In this document: piece by piece, positions 1 to 10,309 of the stretch | Numbering within the stretch: the stretch's first letter is position 1 | How the letters are laid out: each line of letters begins with the position of its first letter | NCBI RefSeq assembly: GCF_963169125.1 | Contig: NC_084793.1 | Coordinates: 136,254,297-136,318,296, forward strand | Length of the DNA stretch: 64,000 nt | Direction: 5' to 3' | Source of the DNA: Humulus lupulus | Lineage: Eukaryota; Streptophyta; Magnoliopsida; Rosales; Cannabaceae | Notes under the pieces: model-generated | What the model was told of the DNA's origin: nothing | Database searches by the model: none | What the model saw: only the letters and a program-made list of their open reading frames with translations | Made by a program: the position numbers and the translations under genes

Positions 1-436
1 GACTTCCACCGACCATTCTCCTTTCTCGATGGCCTACGGGTACGAGGCTATGCTCCCAGTTGAAGCAATAATCTCCACACATCGACGGGACACGTATGAC
101 CCGACCATGAACCATGCTTTACAATGAGAATCATTGGACCTTGTGGAGGAGTTACACGAAGCTTCTCAATTTCGAGTAGCATTTTACCAACAGAAGGTAG
201 CCAGGTATTTTAACTCCAAAGTAAATGATAGAAACTTTGGGGTCGGAGATCTGGTGTTGCGAAGAGTTTTCTTAGCCACCTGAGACCCCAGTGCAAGAGT
301 GCTGGGACCTAACTGGGAAAGCCCATACCAAGTCGAGAGCGTTGTGTGTCTAGGAACATACAAATTAGCCCAACTGAGTGGGGAGATGATTCTTCATACC
401 TGGAATGTCGAGTATCTTCGCTGGTATTATAAGTGA
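1..436 (+). pseudogene. Integrase C-terminal fragment of element G
   Basis: Frame 2 encodes the C-terminal part of a Ty3/gypsy integrase: a stretch with AYGYEAMLPVE, then a basic helical region (FYQQKVARYFNSK), then the small beta-barrel-like tail with GDLVLRRVF and PNWESPYQVE. The same blocks occur in element F. The N-terminal zinc finger and D,D,E core lie outside the window. TGA stops at 125-127 and 281-283 interrupt the frame before the terminal TGA at 434-436, so the copy is dead. The family joins the cDNA to host DNA. Confidence 0.85.
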
Positions 437-1394
437 TATGAGCACCAAACATTATCTATTTCTGTAATACCCTCTGTAGCCTTCGGGCACATGTAATGGA
501 AACCGTGTATGTAAAACACGGTAAGAAATTTATTGTCTACTTATATTCTTTGGCTTCCTTTATATTCTATTAATGCTATGTAAAAGCACCCACTCGCCTG
601 TACAAGTGATTGCAGACTAGTCTTCGATCACTTAGGGGGGATGGGGTAAGGGCAGCATTACGCTTCACAGGGAACGACCTAGGAAACTAAGCTTGTCAAG
701 GAGTAAGCCTAGCGTCACCATCCAGGGAATAGAAAATCCTAGGAGACTAGTCTAGCCTAGAAGACTAAGCTTGTTCCAGGCAGAATAGAGCTTAGCACCT
801 AGGAGCTAGATAACCTTAGTAGCGCGAGAATAGACTTTTGTCACCTCCTGTGGACACCAAGCCCGATGAGCTCTAACCAAGTCTCTTGATCTCAAGATGG
901 GAACGGAAGGCCGAGTACCCTATACTTGGCCCCGGGAAATTTGTGATATGGGGAGCTTGACTAGTCGACGAGTGAAGCACCCCTAGTGACACTATATCCC
1001 ATAGCTAGAAAACCTGGAAAAAACCTAGTACACCGCGAACTTAGAGATTCAGGTTACCTTCTGAGGACAGCGTGCCCCTGTGGAGTAATAACCAAATCCT
1101 AATCCTTGAGATGTGAATGGATGCCCAAGTCATTTGTACTCGGACATCCTATTAACATCACCTCCCGAGGACATCGAGCACGAGGAGCTATGAGATCTAA
1201 AATGGCAAGTGGAATCTCTGAAAGTCCCTGACCGACTACTCGAGGGCAAGCGGTTCCACGTGCAAGGCCCCCTGAAAGCCTAAATCTTTGGATTGCGGGG
1301 ATGCAGGATGCCGAGTTAGGACTAATAGTAAATTCTGTGTTAAACTTACTTCTAGGACTATGAGCCTAAAAAAGACATTAAACGCTGGAATCAC
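437..1394. other. Non-coding spacer of element G
   Basis: No coding frame is supported. The stretch contains loosely repeated motifs (variants of CCTAGGAGACTAG and AAGCTTGT, and blocks with TGTGGA and CCGAGGAC), suggesting old, diverged tandem duplications of a few hundred bases. This is the 3' untranslated region between integrase and the antisense gene, a region known to vary greatly among Tat-type elements. Confidence 0.5.
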
Positions 1395-1715
1395 CTTTAA
1401 AACAGTTGGAGTTCTTGTTCTCGTGACGATCATGTTACGTTGAATTTATAGAACCAGATGTTTAAAATAGTTGTTCTTATTCTCGTGACAATCATGTTGC
1501 GTTGAATTTATAGAACCAGATGTTTAAAATGGTTTAAGTTCTTATTCTCGTGACAATCATGTTACATTGAATTTATAGAACCAGATGTTTAAAACTGGTT
1601 GAGTACTTATTCTCGTGGTAGTTGTGTTACGTTTTTATAGAACCAAGTGTTTAAAGTGGTTTGGGTTTATTCTTGTGGAAGGTAGGTTACGTTGAATTCA
1701 TAGAACCAAACCAAA
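1395..1715 (+). repeat. Tandem array of about five 60-65 bp units
   Basis: Units begin with TTCTCGTGAC or a close variant at 1418, 1480, 1545, 1610 and 1670, giving periods of 62, 65, 65 and 60 bp. Each contains a TAGAACCAGATGTTTAAA-like core. The first three units are very similar; the last two are more diverged. A partial unit precedes the array from about 1395. It lies in the 3' untranslated region of element G. Such arrays in this part of Tat elements are known to have seeded plant satellites. Confidence 0.9.
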
Positions 1716-1838
1716 ATAAAAAGCAAGGCAATCTAAATAATTCGTAAAATGGGAAAGTAATTACAACTATGCTTGGGGGCTCGAGAGTTGTTTGTCTATA
1801 CCCCAAAAAGTTATGGCACACAGGCCTAAGTATGAAAA

Positions 1839-4800
1839 TTATGAACAGTCCTCCGGGACCTTCTCCACCAGTACAATGATCGGGTCTGCACTCGAGGCAC
1901 CCTCTGCCTGGGCCGTTTCAGTAGTCGGAATCACTCCAGTTGGTTGAGTGGCCTCGGTGGACGGGGTCACCTCAGCCGTTTGAGCTGCTTCTGCAGCCTG
2001 AGTCACTTGGAGACACTCTTCAAAGAGGAGTCTATACTTCTCAGGCTCTCCAATGAAATCCAAGTTCATGTCTTGGTTGTGATACCAGGCCACATAGAAG
2101 GCATCCTTAGCGATTGTCTCAATTTCTCTTTCCAGCTTCTCCTTCCAACATTGAGAGGACCTGTTCATATCCATGGCTTGAAGGTATTTTCTCTCTCCTA
2201 GCTCAGCTTGGTCGATGGCCTCCTTAATCTGCTCCCGAAGTTGAAAGTTTTCAAGGACCACTCGGGCGACCTCAGTTGTGTCATTCTTAGCCTCCTCCTG
2301 GGCTTGCTGCATACTCTCAGCGACCATTTTCGTCTCCTCTTTGGCCTGCTTCATGTCCACGGTGGCCTTCTGGACAGCTTCCTCAAGCTCCTGAGAGCGT
2401 TTTCGCTCGGCTTCGAGGGCAACCTTGGCCCAAGAAAGCTCTTCTCGAGGGCCTTGGATTTTCTCCTTGAGGGAGGCTATTTTGTCCTGGGACCTCTGGA
2501 GTTCATACGAATTCTCCATCATGATGTCTCTCAGGCGTTGGCAGGCCAAGGCGGACTGCAAAAAGAAAAAGTAAAGAGGGAAAAGGTTAGCCTAATAAAG
2601 ACTTGCTGAATTAAATTCAAGCGCGAGAATGAATAACTTACCCGGATAGAAGCGTACCGAAACGAGGTCATGAGAGAAGCTTTGTTAGTGTCGCCTAGTT
2701 GGGAGAAGCTTCGGGCGGTCAACTCGCACATAGTGGAACTGACCCTAAAGGAGCTCAGCGGAAAGAGGAGCAACGATCTCCCCTAGCTTGGTGAAGAACA
2801 AAGCCTCTAGCTCAGCCCGACCTATTGGAGGAACGATTGGCCTCTCTCGGGGTGGCTTAAGTTAGCGAAGGGCCTCGACTGTCTCATACAAGGCCTTGTT
2901 ACCTTCCTCCAGCTTTGCTTCAAAATGTTAAAGCATCTTCTCGTATTGCTCCAGCAAGGCCCCCTCATATTTCTCGGGATATACCAAAAGACGGATCTTG
3001 GGTGACACTACCTCTTTCTCCGAGTCTTGAACCGTCTCATGGACTGGCTCTTGGACCACCTCTTACCCCGGCTCTTGGATCGCCTCTTTTGACCCGGGTG
3101 AGGAAGGAATCTCCATGATCGGGGGCAAGGCAACCATAGGAATCTCTGCAGGGGAGTGGGGACTCTATGCCTTTTGGCCAGAGGAGAGATTTCTGGTTGC
3201 TCCCGAGGACGTGATGACCCCTCTCATGCCTAAGAGCTTGGGGGCTCTCTGAGCCTCAGGGCGGACTGCGCAATGTCGGCTAACCCCATGTGAGCTGCAA
3301 GAACAAATTAAATAGTTAGTGTATTTCCCCTCAGTAAATTAATGCCATAACATAAGGTACTTGAAGACCGATCGTGGGTTAAGCCTCGGTGCAGACAGTG
3401 AGGGTGTCTTATTCTATTTCCGACCTCACAACTTATGTTGGTGCCATATTGGCATAGCTAGTTCGAGTTGAAAGACGTCACTAGGTATAGGGGTACAAAG
3501 CCCCGATGATTTGACTGTCTCCTCGGGCGGTGGAGATACACCTTTATTAAATCTATGTAATCTTGGAATTCTTTCCTAGTCCAGCGCCGATATGAAATTT
3601 GTCCACAGCGAAGGAGAGCTGGGGAGGTCCAAACATGTTCGGGACTTATCCTATCCCCTACCCGGGGAGTGTGATATAAGATGAGGGGTAGTTTACCTGG
3701 AGCAGCGCGTGAGGCTTCCATTCCCGCTTGAAACTCTTCCTCGAGCTCCCAATCCTCCTGGGCTTCTCGAGATTCTTCCGCAACACGCATGTTCTCCTGC
3801 CTTTCCTCCGCCAGCTATTTCTATAAAGCCATCTAGGCCAGCCCATCTATGTAGTTGATGTGATGGGACGCTAACTCTCGAGACTTTTTGGACTGGCGAT
3901 ACTTGGTCAGCTCCAGGATGCTATTTCTTTGTTCCACGCTGAAAAGCCCCAACCTAATGAGGTTTGCTTCAGTTACCAGGACGTTAAGGTCCACATCTCG
4001 GTCAGGGAGAGCCTTCATCACCTAGAGACGGTCCTCGAAGAGTTGGACATAGTGGGCACGATGGAAAGGACCTATTCAAAAGGAATTGACTAAGTATCGA
4101 ACATAAAAAAGCCCTAAAAATGCGAAATATAACACGTTCAGGAATATACTAACCAACTTGGGCGAAGTCGAGAATCAGGGTCAGATTGCTGCGAGTCGGG
4201 AAGCCATTCGTGAAGAAGAAGGCATCCTTGTAATCTTGAGAATGATTCTCGTTATGGTGAGGAACCTTGTAGTCGAGCAACGAGGCTGCATACTTCGCCA
4301 GGGCATAGTACTCGTCTCGTTTGGTGTTCTTCTTCTGTGGAGTGGTGCGGAAGCTGTAGAAATAGAGGATCTCCGCCGGCAAAGGCTCGGGCCATTTCTG
4401 CTTCCAATATAGAATGTACATCCCCCCGAGCACTCTGTAGCCGTTGGGGGAAAGCTGGAAAGGGGTTATCCCCACGAACTTCAGGAAGTTCACAAAATAC
4501 TGTTTGAGGGGCAGGATAGCCCCTGCCATCAAGTGGGCCTGGCTCCAGGCGCCTATGCTGTTGATGCTGCGGTGCGCCCTTTCAGACTCCCGACAGAGGC
4601 GGATAAGACACTTGCCTCGAACAAATAGTGCCTCATGTTAGCCTTAATGGAATTAGGGTGTCGAAGCAGAGTGTGATAATCCTCTACCTCAAACGCATCG
4701 CCCTCGTACGTTTGTGTAGGGTGTGGAAGTGGGGCCTTATTAACCTCCTCCACAGTTAACCCATTGTCTTCGAGCGTTTCGGGCCTCTCCGTCACTTCGT

Positions 4801-4951
4801 TGTCGAGACAAATGACTAACTCCCCAACTGGCTCTTGGGCTCCCGTCCTTGTATTGCCTTCAAAGGCACCCTGTGCTCGGACCATATCAGAAATCTTCTG
4901 GTCGAAGAGATAGAACCCGTGTTTGTGTAGCTGCTGGAGTTCCTCAGACAT
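1839..4951 (-). pseudogene. Spliced antisense gene of Tat element G
   Basis: Reading leftward on the minus strand, the coding blocks are: 4951-4154 (begins MSEELQQL; includes a block with PFQLSPNGYRVLGGMYILYW), 4071-3699 (contains LVTEANLIRLGL), a weakly conserved block left of 3294, and 2555-1839, a coiled-coil exon ending in an FYVAWYHN-type module and a Thr/Ala-rich tail. GT-AG introns fit at 4153-4072 (phase 1), 3698-3295 (phase 1) and 2641-2556 (phase 0, with a TTTTTGCAG acceptor). Element F has the same introns in the same order and phases. The function is unknown; the coiled coil suggests oligomerisation. Several stops are present, including TAG within the second block. The start at 4951 is chosen by conservation of the following residues; an upstream non-coding exon is possible. 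Confidence 0.7.
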
Positions 4952-5002
4952 GTAAGACAAAAACCAAGCAGTTAGTATTCTAACCGAAGGAAAGATGGCC
5001 AA

Positions 5003-5832
5003 AACACAGATGACTCTAGAGATACTGCTCGGGGAGAAGAGAAAGATTTTGGAAATGCGGGGTATCCCCGGTGCCTAAGGACAAGCCAGAGGGGATGAAC
5101 CTACCAGAATCTGGGATTTCCCCAGATTCCGGTCAAAGGCCTAGAAACGTAAAATTGACATAAAAACTTTTGAGGGCCATTTTGAACATCCCTAATATCA
5201 AAATGTGCCTAAGATGACTCGTGAAAGCTAAAAACAGACTCCCAAAAGCCCTCTCACTGGCATCCCTAAACATATATCAAGAATCCTCAAGCATAAGTAG
5301 AAATAGAAAGGCACTTACCCGAGATGAAACGAAGGTAGGTTCTGAGGCGAGTCTTGACCCTGAAGTATCATTTTCCGTCCGCCCAGAAGTAAGACGATTC
5401 ACGCCAATCGTCCGGAGCTTCAGGAAAAATGGTTGAAGATAAGGGTGAGGAAGGAGAGAAGTTTCTATGAGGATTTTGGTTTTTGTATGGTTATAGTGTG
5501 AGACTGAGGAGGTTTTGTTGGGTTTTATGCCCAATAGAACTTAAGGGGAAAGAAACTTCCCCACGATCGTTGGATGGCTTCCCTTGATAAGGTAATGGGG
5601 ATGATCCAGCGTCAGGGTTCAAAAGGAACAGATCACAATCATTATTTCTTTGGGAAAAGATGCCTTGGGTGCCGAGTAGACGCGTGGGATCCCGAAGTTG
5701 ACCCCAAATTAAATGCAAGATTGACGAGCCGAGCAATGGGGCGTCGACATGTGGGTTCACTTTTCAGAGTGATGTTAGAGGAAAGCCCCAACATTTTTCC
5801 CTCAAATTTTTTCAAATCACTCCTCTTAATTT
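5003..5832. other. Element G region between antisense gene and LTR
   Basis: No sense coding frame is supported. A donor-like GTAAGTG on the minus strand near 5320 and acceptor-like TTTCTAG near 5145 could mark an untranslated first exon and intron of the antisense gene, but this is weak. Confidence 0.3.
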
Positions 5833-5875
5833 AAGTCTCCACTGCTCAAGGGAAAGTAGAGACTTGGGGGGAAAA
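5833..5875 (+). promoter_or_regulatory. Polypurine tract with adjoining hairpin, element G
   Basis: An inverted repeat AAGTCTC (5833-5839) / GAGACTT (5859-5865), with inner ACT/AGT pairing, ends inside the polypurine tract GGGGGGAAAA that abuts the LTR at 5876. The polypurine tract primes plus-strand DNA synthesis in this class. The inverted repeat is comparable to those beside the tracts of the other elements here. Confidence 0.75.
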
Positions 5876-6740
5876 TGTTGTCCGTATTTTCTCCTCCGAC
5901 ACGTGGTAACTCACAATGACTGGCTCGGATGGCCTTAGACGTCTCCGGAGTATGTTACCCCCCGAGGGCTCTATCTGAGGCGAAGATCCTTTTAGGTGAG
6001 GTCGCCTGTCTCTTCCAGTGGGTAAGGTAGATTACTCTTCGAGGCATGCCCTCGAAGCTAGAGGTTCTCCAGCTCAGGCAATTAAAGCGAAGGCTCTCCT
6101 CCCCCCAGTCGCCTCCTAGGTTTGAGGTTCCGGTTCTCAGACCTAAGATAAGGCACCAGGTGTTAGCCAGTGCAGGTTTACAGCATCAGAGGAGCACCTG
6201 ATAACCTTTTAGGTGATTCGCATACAGTTTTGTCAATTGTATGATTTGACAATTCACATTCCCACTGCGCCGTTTGACACGACAAATACGTATAACATGC
6301 ATTGACAGCAACAGGGGCATGCTCCCCATAAAGTAGTTACCTTTCTGCAGTGGGCCCCATGGATCTCAATTGGGTCGTGGTCTCTATTCAATGCAGCCCA
6401 ATGCATTGAATTGGTATTAATCCCCCAATAACGGGAAGAATTTATATTACTCACAAATGATTAGTATTAATTACCGCAACCTCTATAAATAGAGATGAGA
6501 GTCTCATTGTAAGGGGGTTGGGTTTTTATTAGAGATAAAACACATTGTACTCTGAGCAATCTAAACACTGCCTGAGAATAGACCATTGAAACTTGCCATA
6601 ACAAGTTTCCAATCCTCTTAATACTAGAGATTCGTGGACTAGGGTTCTCTTATAACTTGAACCACGTAAAAATCCTGTGTTCGTGTTACTGGTTTCTTTA
6701 ATCTCTCGTTTTAAGGTTGATAGCAAAAAAGGCAGTCAAG
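5876..6740 (+). repeat. 3' LTR of element G
   Basis: The LTR starts with TGTTGTCCG directly after the polypurine tract. A TATA box (TATAAATA, 6484-6491) sits in a GC-poor setting. The 3' end is placed near GGCAGTCAAG (6731-6740) because F's LTR ends in the related GGGTCAACA; TAGCA at 6721-6725 is an alternative. No partner LTR lies in the window, so length and identity cannot be tested. Confidence 0.75.
6484..6491 (+). promoter_or_regulatory. LTR TATA box, element G
   Basis: A TATAAATA octamer about 610 bp into the LTR, placed as expected for the U3/R boundary. It would drive the genomic RNA in the copy that serves as 5' LTR. Inferred from sequence alone. Confidence 0.55.
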
Positions 6741-6743
6741 AAC

Positions 6744-7001
6744 TGTAATGTCTTTTCCAAATTTCTCTTAAAAAGTTGTTGTTTTTAGTTTGGATTTTAT
6801 AAAAAGTTAAAATTAGTGAAAATATAGTTTGTTAGAGAAAGGGATAAAATTCCAAAGAGAGAAAAAAACACATTCTATTGATAAAAAACAACTCAGCATA
6901 CAAATGGGTTTCAGGCATCATATAAAGGCCCAAGAATACAAGTAGTTGTAACTAACTCTAACACCCTACTAACAACCACTAATGTTTATTTTTCTAATAC
7001 A
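6744..7001 (-). repeat. 3' LTR of copia element H
   Basis: On the minus strand the LTR starts TGTATTAG immediately after the polypurine tract GCGGGGG. It includes a TATA-like TTTATATGA and is about 260 bp, typical of small Ty1/copia LTRs. The outer end at 6744 (TGTAATG on the plus strand) is chosen because it mirrors the start; it cannot be confirmed because the 5' LTR is missing. Confidence 0.6.
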
Positions 7002-7043
7002 CCCCCGCAAGATGAATTGTACATATTTTTGACATTCATCTTG
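7002..7043 (-). promoter_or_regulatory. Polypurine tract and 10-bp inverted repeat, copia element H
   Basis: Minus strand GCGGGGG next to the LTR is the polypurine tract. It is flanked by a perfect 10-bp inverted repeat (CAAGATGAAT at 7008-7017, ATTCATCTTG at 7034-7043) with a 16-base loop. The final codons of the polyprotein lie just upstream. Confidence 0.8.
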
Positions 7044-7047
7044 AACA

Positions 7048-7862
7048 TTATAACTCTTTGAGCTGAGTTGGGAATAAGGGATTTGTAAGAACATCAACAA
7101 GGTTGTTCTTTGAAGGGACATGAATGAGTTTGAGAGAACCATCTCGTATTATTTCATGAAAAAGGTGATAAACGTTCTCAATGTGCTTAGTTCTTTCATG
7201 GAAGACCAGATTTTTCGAGATGTGAATGGCAGTCATGTTGTCACAATATAAGATGGCTGGTTTGGTGTGATGAATGCTGAAATCTTTCAGCAAAGTAAGC
7301 AGCCAAGTAATCTCAAACACGACATTGGTAATAGCTCAGTATTCCGCTTCAACTAAAGAATGAGAGACAGTTGGTTTCTTCTTAAACTTCCAGGATATGA
7401 GAGACTGCCCAATGAAGACACAAGAGCTTGAAACTAATCTTTTGGTGTCAATACATGAAGCCCAATCAACATTTGAAAAAAATTTATGAGATAAATCTGC
7501 ACCAGTAAAGTTAGATTCAACATATGCATTAAGTTGAGGTGGAGATTTAGAGTACAAAAAGAGAACTTGGCCTGATGTCACTTTAATGTATTGAAGGATA
7601 CGGTGCACAACATGAAGATGTGGAGTTTAAGGAGTAGTTAAACATTGACTTAACTTATTGACAACATAAGAAATGTCAGGAAGAGTAATGGTTAAATAGA
7701 TCAATTTACCAATTAGACTTCTATAAGTGGTCAGATTAGGTAAGGGATCCACATCATCATTGTTGAGTTTAGCATTAGGCTCCATTGGAGTGGAGGATAC
7801 TTTTTCACCCAAGTAACATGTATCACTTAACAATTGTAAGGTAAAAGGGCATTGAGACATAG
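7048..7862 (-). pseudogene. Copia polyprotein C-terminus: RT end and RNase H (element H)
   Basis: Minus-strand frames encode the Ty1/copia C-terminus. They include a connection block with YRSLIGKLIYLTITLPDISY, a block with WASCIDTKRLVSSSCVFIG (the usual WA-D-RRSTSG region) and the RNase H block with AEYRA-, ILYCDNMTAIHISKNLVFHERTKHIE and VDVLTNPL. The conserved catalytic DN is present. Stops and small frameshifts split the frame near 7330 and 7615. It joins seamlessly with the block at 26488-27470 across the CATAG duplication, showing that A inserted into this gene. RNase H removes RNA from the RNA:DNA hybrid. Confidence 0.9.
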
Positions 7863-10272
7863 TGCCCTGGATAACCAAGGTCGTTACACTTTGTGATTAT
7901 AAAGGTGCAAGACTTGCTAATCAAGTCATATAGTTGAAAACGTGACCCTAAAGTCGTAATCATGTTAGGGTTAAAATATTTTGGTCATAAACAGGAAATT
8001 TCTCATTAAATTAAACATTTTAATACATGGGATCCCAAAATACGTTTTAAAGGACAGTTACAAAATTTCAAAATTTATGTACAACCACCAGCCACTCTAA
8101 TGGCAAAATAGGCACTTTAGGTTCTCCTGTCCCTGTACCATCCCTCGGTCGTGGCGGCTGATCAGCTGACTACGTACATTCTACCCCAGAGATCTCCAAC
8201 TCAGGACTGGACCACCTTTCCCTTGCCTTTACCTGCACCACATAGCACCCGTGAGCCAAGGCCCAACAAGAAAACCATAATGCAGAGCATAAATGATAAT
8301 CAATAGTCAGATAATTCACAAATCATCAATCAGATACTCAGCAGACCACATTGTTCACATAATCAATCATATCAATCTGCAAACAAATAATCAATCATTC
8401 AAGTAATAAACATACCATAATCATCAGATTAATAACAATAAACATATCACGAAATATCTAGAGTCGACGCCCTTAGGCTGCACCCTTTGTTTATCCCACT
8501 GACTCCGGCTTGCTTAGGCCGAGCTCAGTGATTATTTACTTAACCTCAGCTGCCAGTGGCCGAGCCGCGTCCTTGTGCGCCAATATTAATTTCGGCACTC
8601 TTAGGCCATTTATTTCATATTCACATGGCATAATACCATCATACAATATTACATACAAGTATAGGGAACTCTTAGTCCTAACATAACCACATAACCAGGT
8701 GCAGTTTTCTTACCTTTGATTCCGAGTGCTTTGGCTAATTGAGATGCCCTCGAGCATGATCCCGTCCGAGCCCTAGTGTACACCTAGTCACAACCGTAAA
8801 ATAGAACCCTCATTGACATTCAATTCCATAACCCAACTTCATAACCAATCCCAAGCTCTCGGGAAGCCCAACTCCACCAAACGGGGTGGTGGAATCAACC
8901 CCTGAGCCCCTAAGCAAAAACCCTAAAAGAAATCCTAAAATCCAAGTTCTGGAGGTAGGGTAGCGCTACAGTGCCACAAGAGGGGCGCTACAACGCTACA
9001 GTCAGAAAGCTAGCCCCCCCAGAAAACGAAGCATAGCGCTGTAGCGCTCCTATCCTAGCGCTACAGTACTACAACCAGCACATGCAAAGTTTTTGGGTTT
9101 TTCCTTCGAATTTTCTTGAGCCAAAACTCCATAAACCCACTCCAAACCTCAACTAAACTCCAAATCCTAACAACATCAAAACTTAGCTAATAGCATCATC
9201 TAACACAGAAAACCAGAATTGAGCTTGAAGCTCAAGAACTTCATCTGAAAACCAGAAAACCCAAATGATCAAGATCAGAATTTGTTACCTTAGCTGAGTG
9301 AATTCGACCCTAGGTTTCCTTCAATGCCCTTCCAGACTTTAACTCCTCAAATCCCCAAGCTCAAGTTCTTAAATTCCCATCCAATATTCAAATCCAGAGA
9401 TCAATCTTAACAAAATTCAGTAAACTCAGAAAAACCATAAACCTTACCTTAATTGGAAAATAACTCCAACTGAATCCCTTAGCTACTCCAAGGATCAACA
9501 CCCCAAACCAGCCTAGACTTCCTCTGAGATCACAGCTTCAAAATCCTCAAGGAAGAGTGAGAGGATAAGAAATCGCGAGGAAGAGGGAGAGAGCTCTATT
9601 TTTCATCATTCTTTTTCTTTTTCCTTTCCTTTCCTTCAATTTCTACCACTTTCCCCCTTAAGCTCTTAAAAACATCAAACAAATCAAGTATATCTTAATA
9701 ACCCAAAAGACCCTTTTGCCCTCCCAATTAAATCCAAGTCTTTTAATCACTCTAAGGGATTTTTGGTCCTTTGCTCCCAATTCCCGCTAATTCCTCGAGT
9801 GTCCCTAACGTTTACCACTTAAATCCTTTCATCTAATTAATCACCAATTATTTTCCCCAATGTCTAAAAATCTCCAATATATTTCCTAAATTCCCAGAAA
9901 TACCCTCAGGTTTCCCCTGAGCTGGGTATAAATTCCAACCGTGACAATTTCGCTAAACCGCTCACTAGGATCGTCTCGAGCTATATGCTGCAAATACATC
10001 CACATAATAATGTGGTCTTAGCAATTTATCACACATAATCACATTTATGCCCTTAATGGGCAAAAAATACGAATATGCCCTTATAAGCTAAACAGGGCCC
10101 ACATGCTTATTAATACTCATAAACATGCATTTCGCATAACCATAAAATCATATAAACATGTTTATCACATAATCATGCATTAAATCATTTAAATCACATA
10201 TAAACCAATTATGCCCTCCCGACACACTAATCAGGGCCCTTAAACCTTATTAGTAATTTTTGGGTCGTTACA
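7863..10272 (-). repeat. 3' LTR of element A
   Basis: 2,410 bp. On the minus strand it starts TGTAACGACCCAAAAA. The outer end reads TGCCCTGG on the plus strand where the partner LTR has TGTAACACCCTGG, so five terminal bases (TAACA) are lost. It contains a purine/pyrimidine-rich tract near 9590-9650 and the AGCGCT palindrome cluster at 8960-9075. It is related throughout to the solo LTR at 31952-34397. Confidence 0.92.
8960..9075. repeat. AGCGCT / GCGCTACA palindrome cluster in LTR A
   Basis: At least five copies of GCGCTACA or its complement within about 115 bp, including AGCGCTGTAGCGCT (9034-9047). The cluster recurs, with CpG losses, in the 5' LTR near 25117-25235 and in the related solo LTR at 33181-33290. 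Confidence 0.8.
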
Positions 10273-10309
10273 ACTATCCCCTCCTACTGAGAATTTCGTT
10301 CTCGAAATT
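10273..10309 (-). promoter_or_regulatory. Polypurine tract and hairpin, element A
   Basis: Minus strand AGTAGGAGGGGATAGT abuts the LTR and is the polypurine tract. Upstream of it lies AATTTCG-TTCT-CGAAATT (10292-10309), a perfect 7-bp stem with a 4-base loop. Confidence 0.8.

Larger units (their letters stand above)
1..6740 (+). mobile_element. Tat-type Ty3/gypsy element G, 3' part
   Basis: The 3' portion of a Ty3/gypsy element that begins outside the window. From left to right it holds the integrase C-terminus, a long non-coding stretch with a tandem repeat, an antisense gene, a polypurine tract and one LTR. An antisense gene between integrase and the 3' LTR is characteristic of the plant Tat lineage (Grande and relatives). 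The integrase tail resembles that of element F at 44456-44941, so F and G are relatives. The right LTR end is uncertain because the copia element H begins there. Coding parts are decayed. Confidence 0.85.

Noticed and set aside
1236..1433. Minus-strand 65-codon ORF at the start of the tandem array of G
   Set aside because: Covers non-coding spacer and only the first array unit; no conserved motif.
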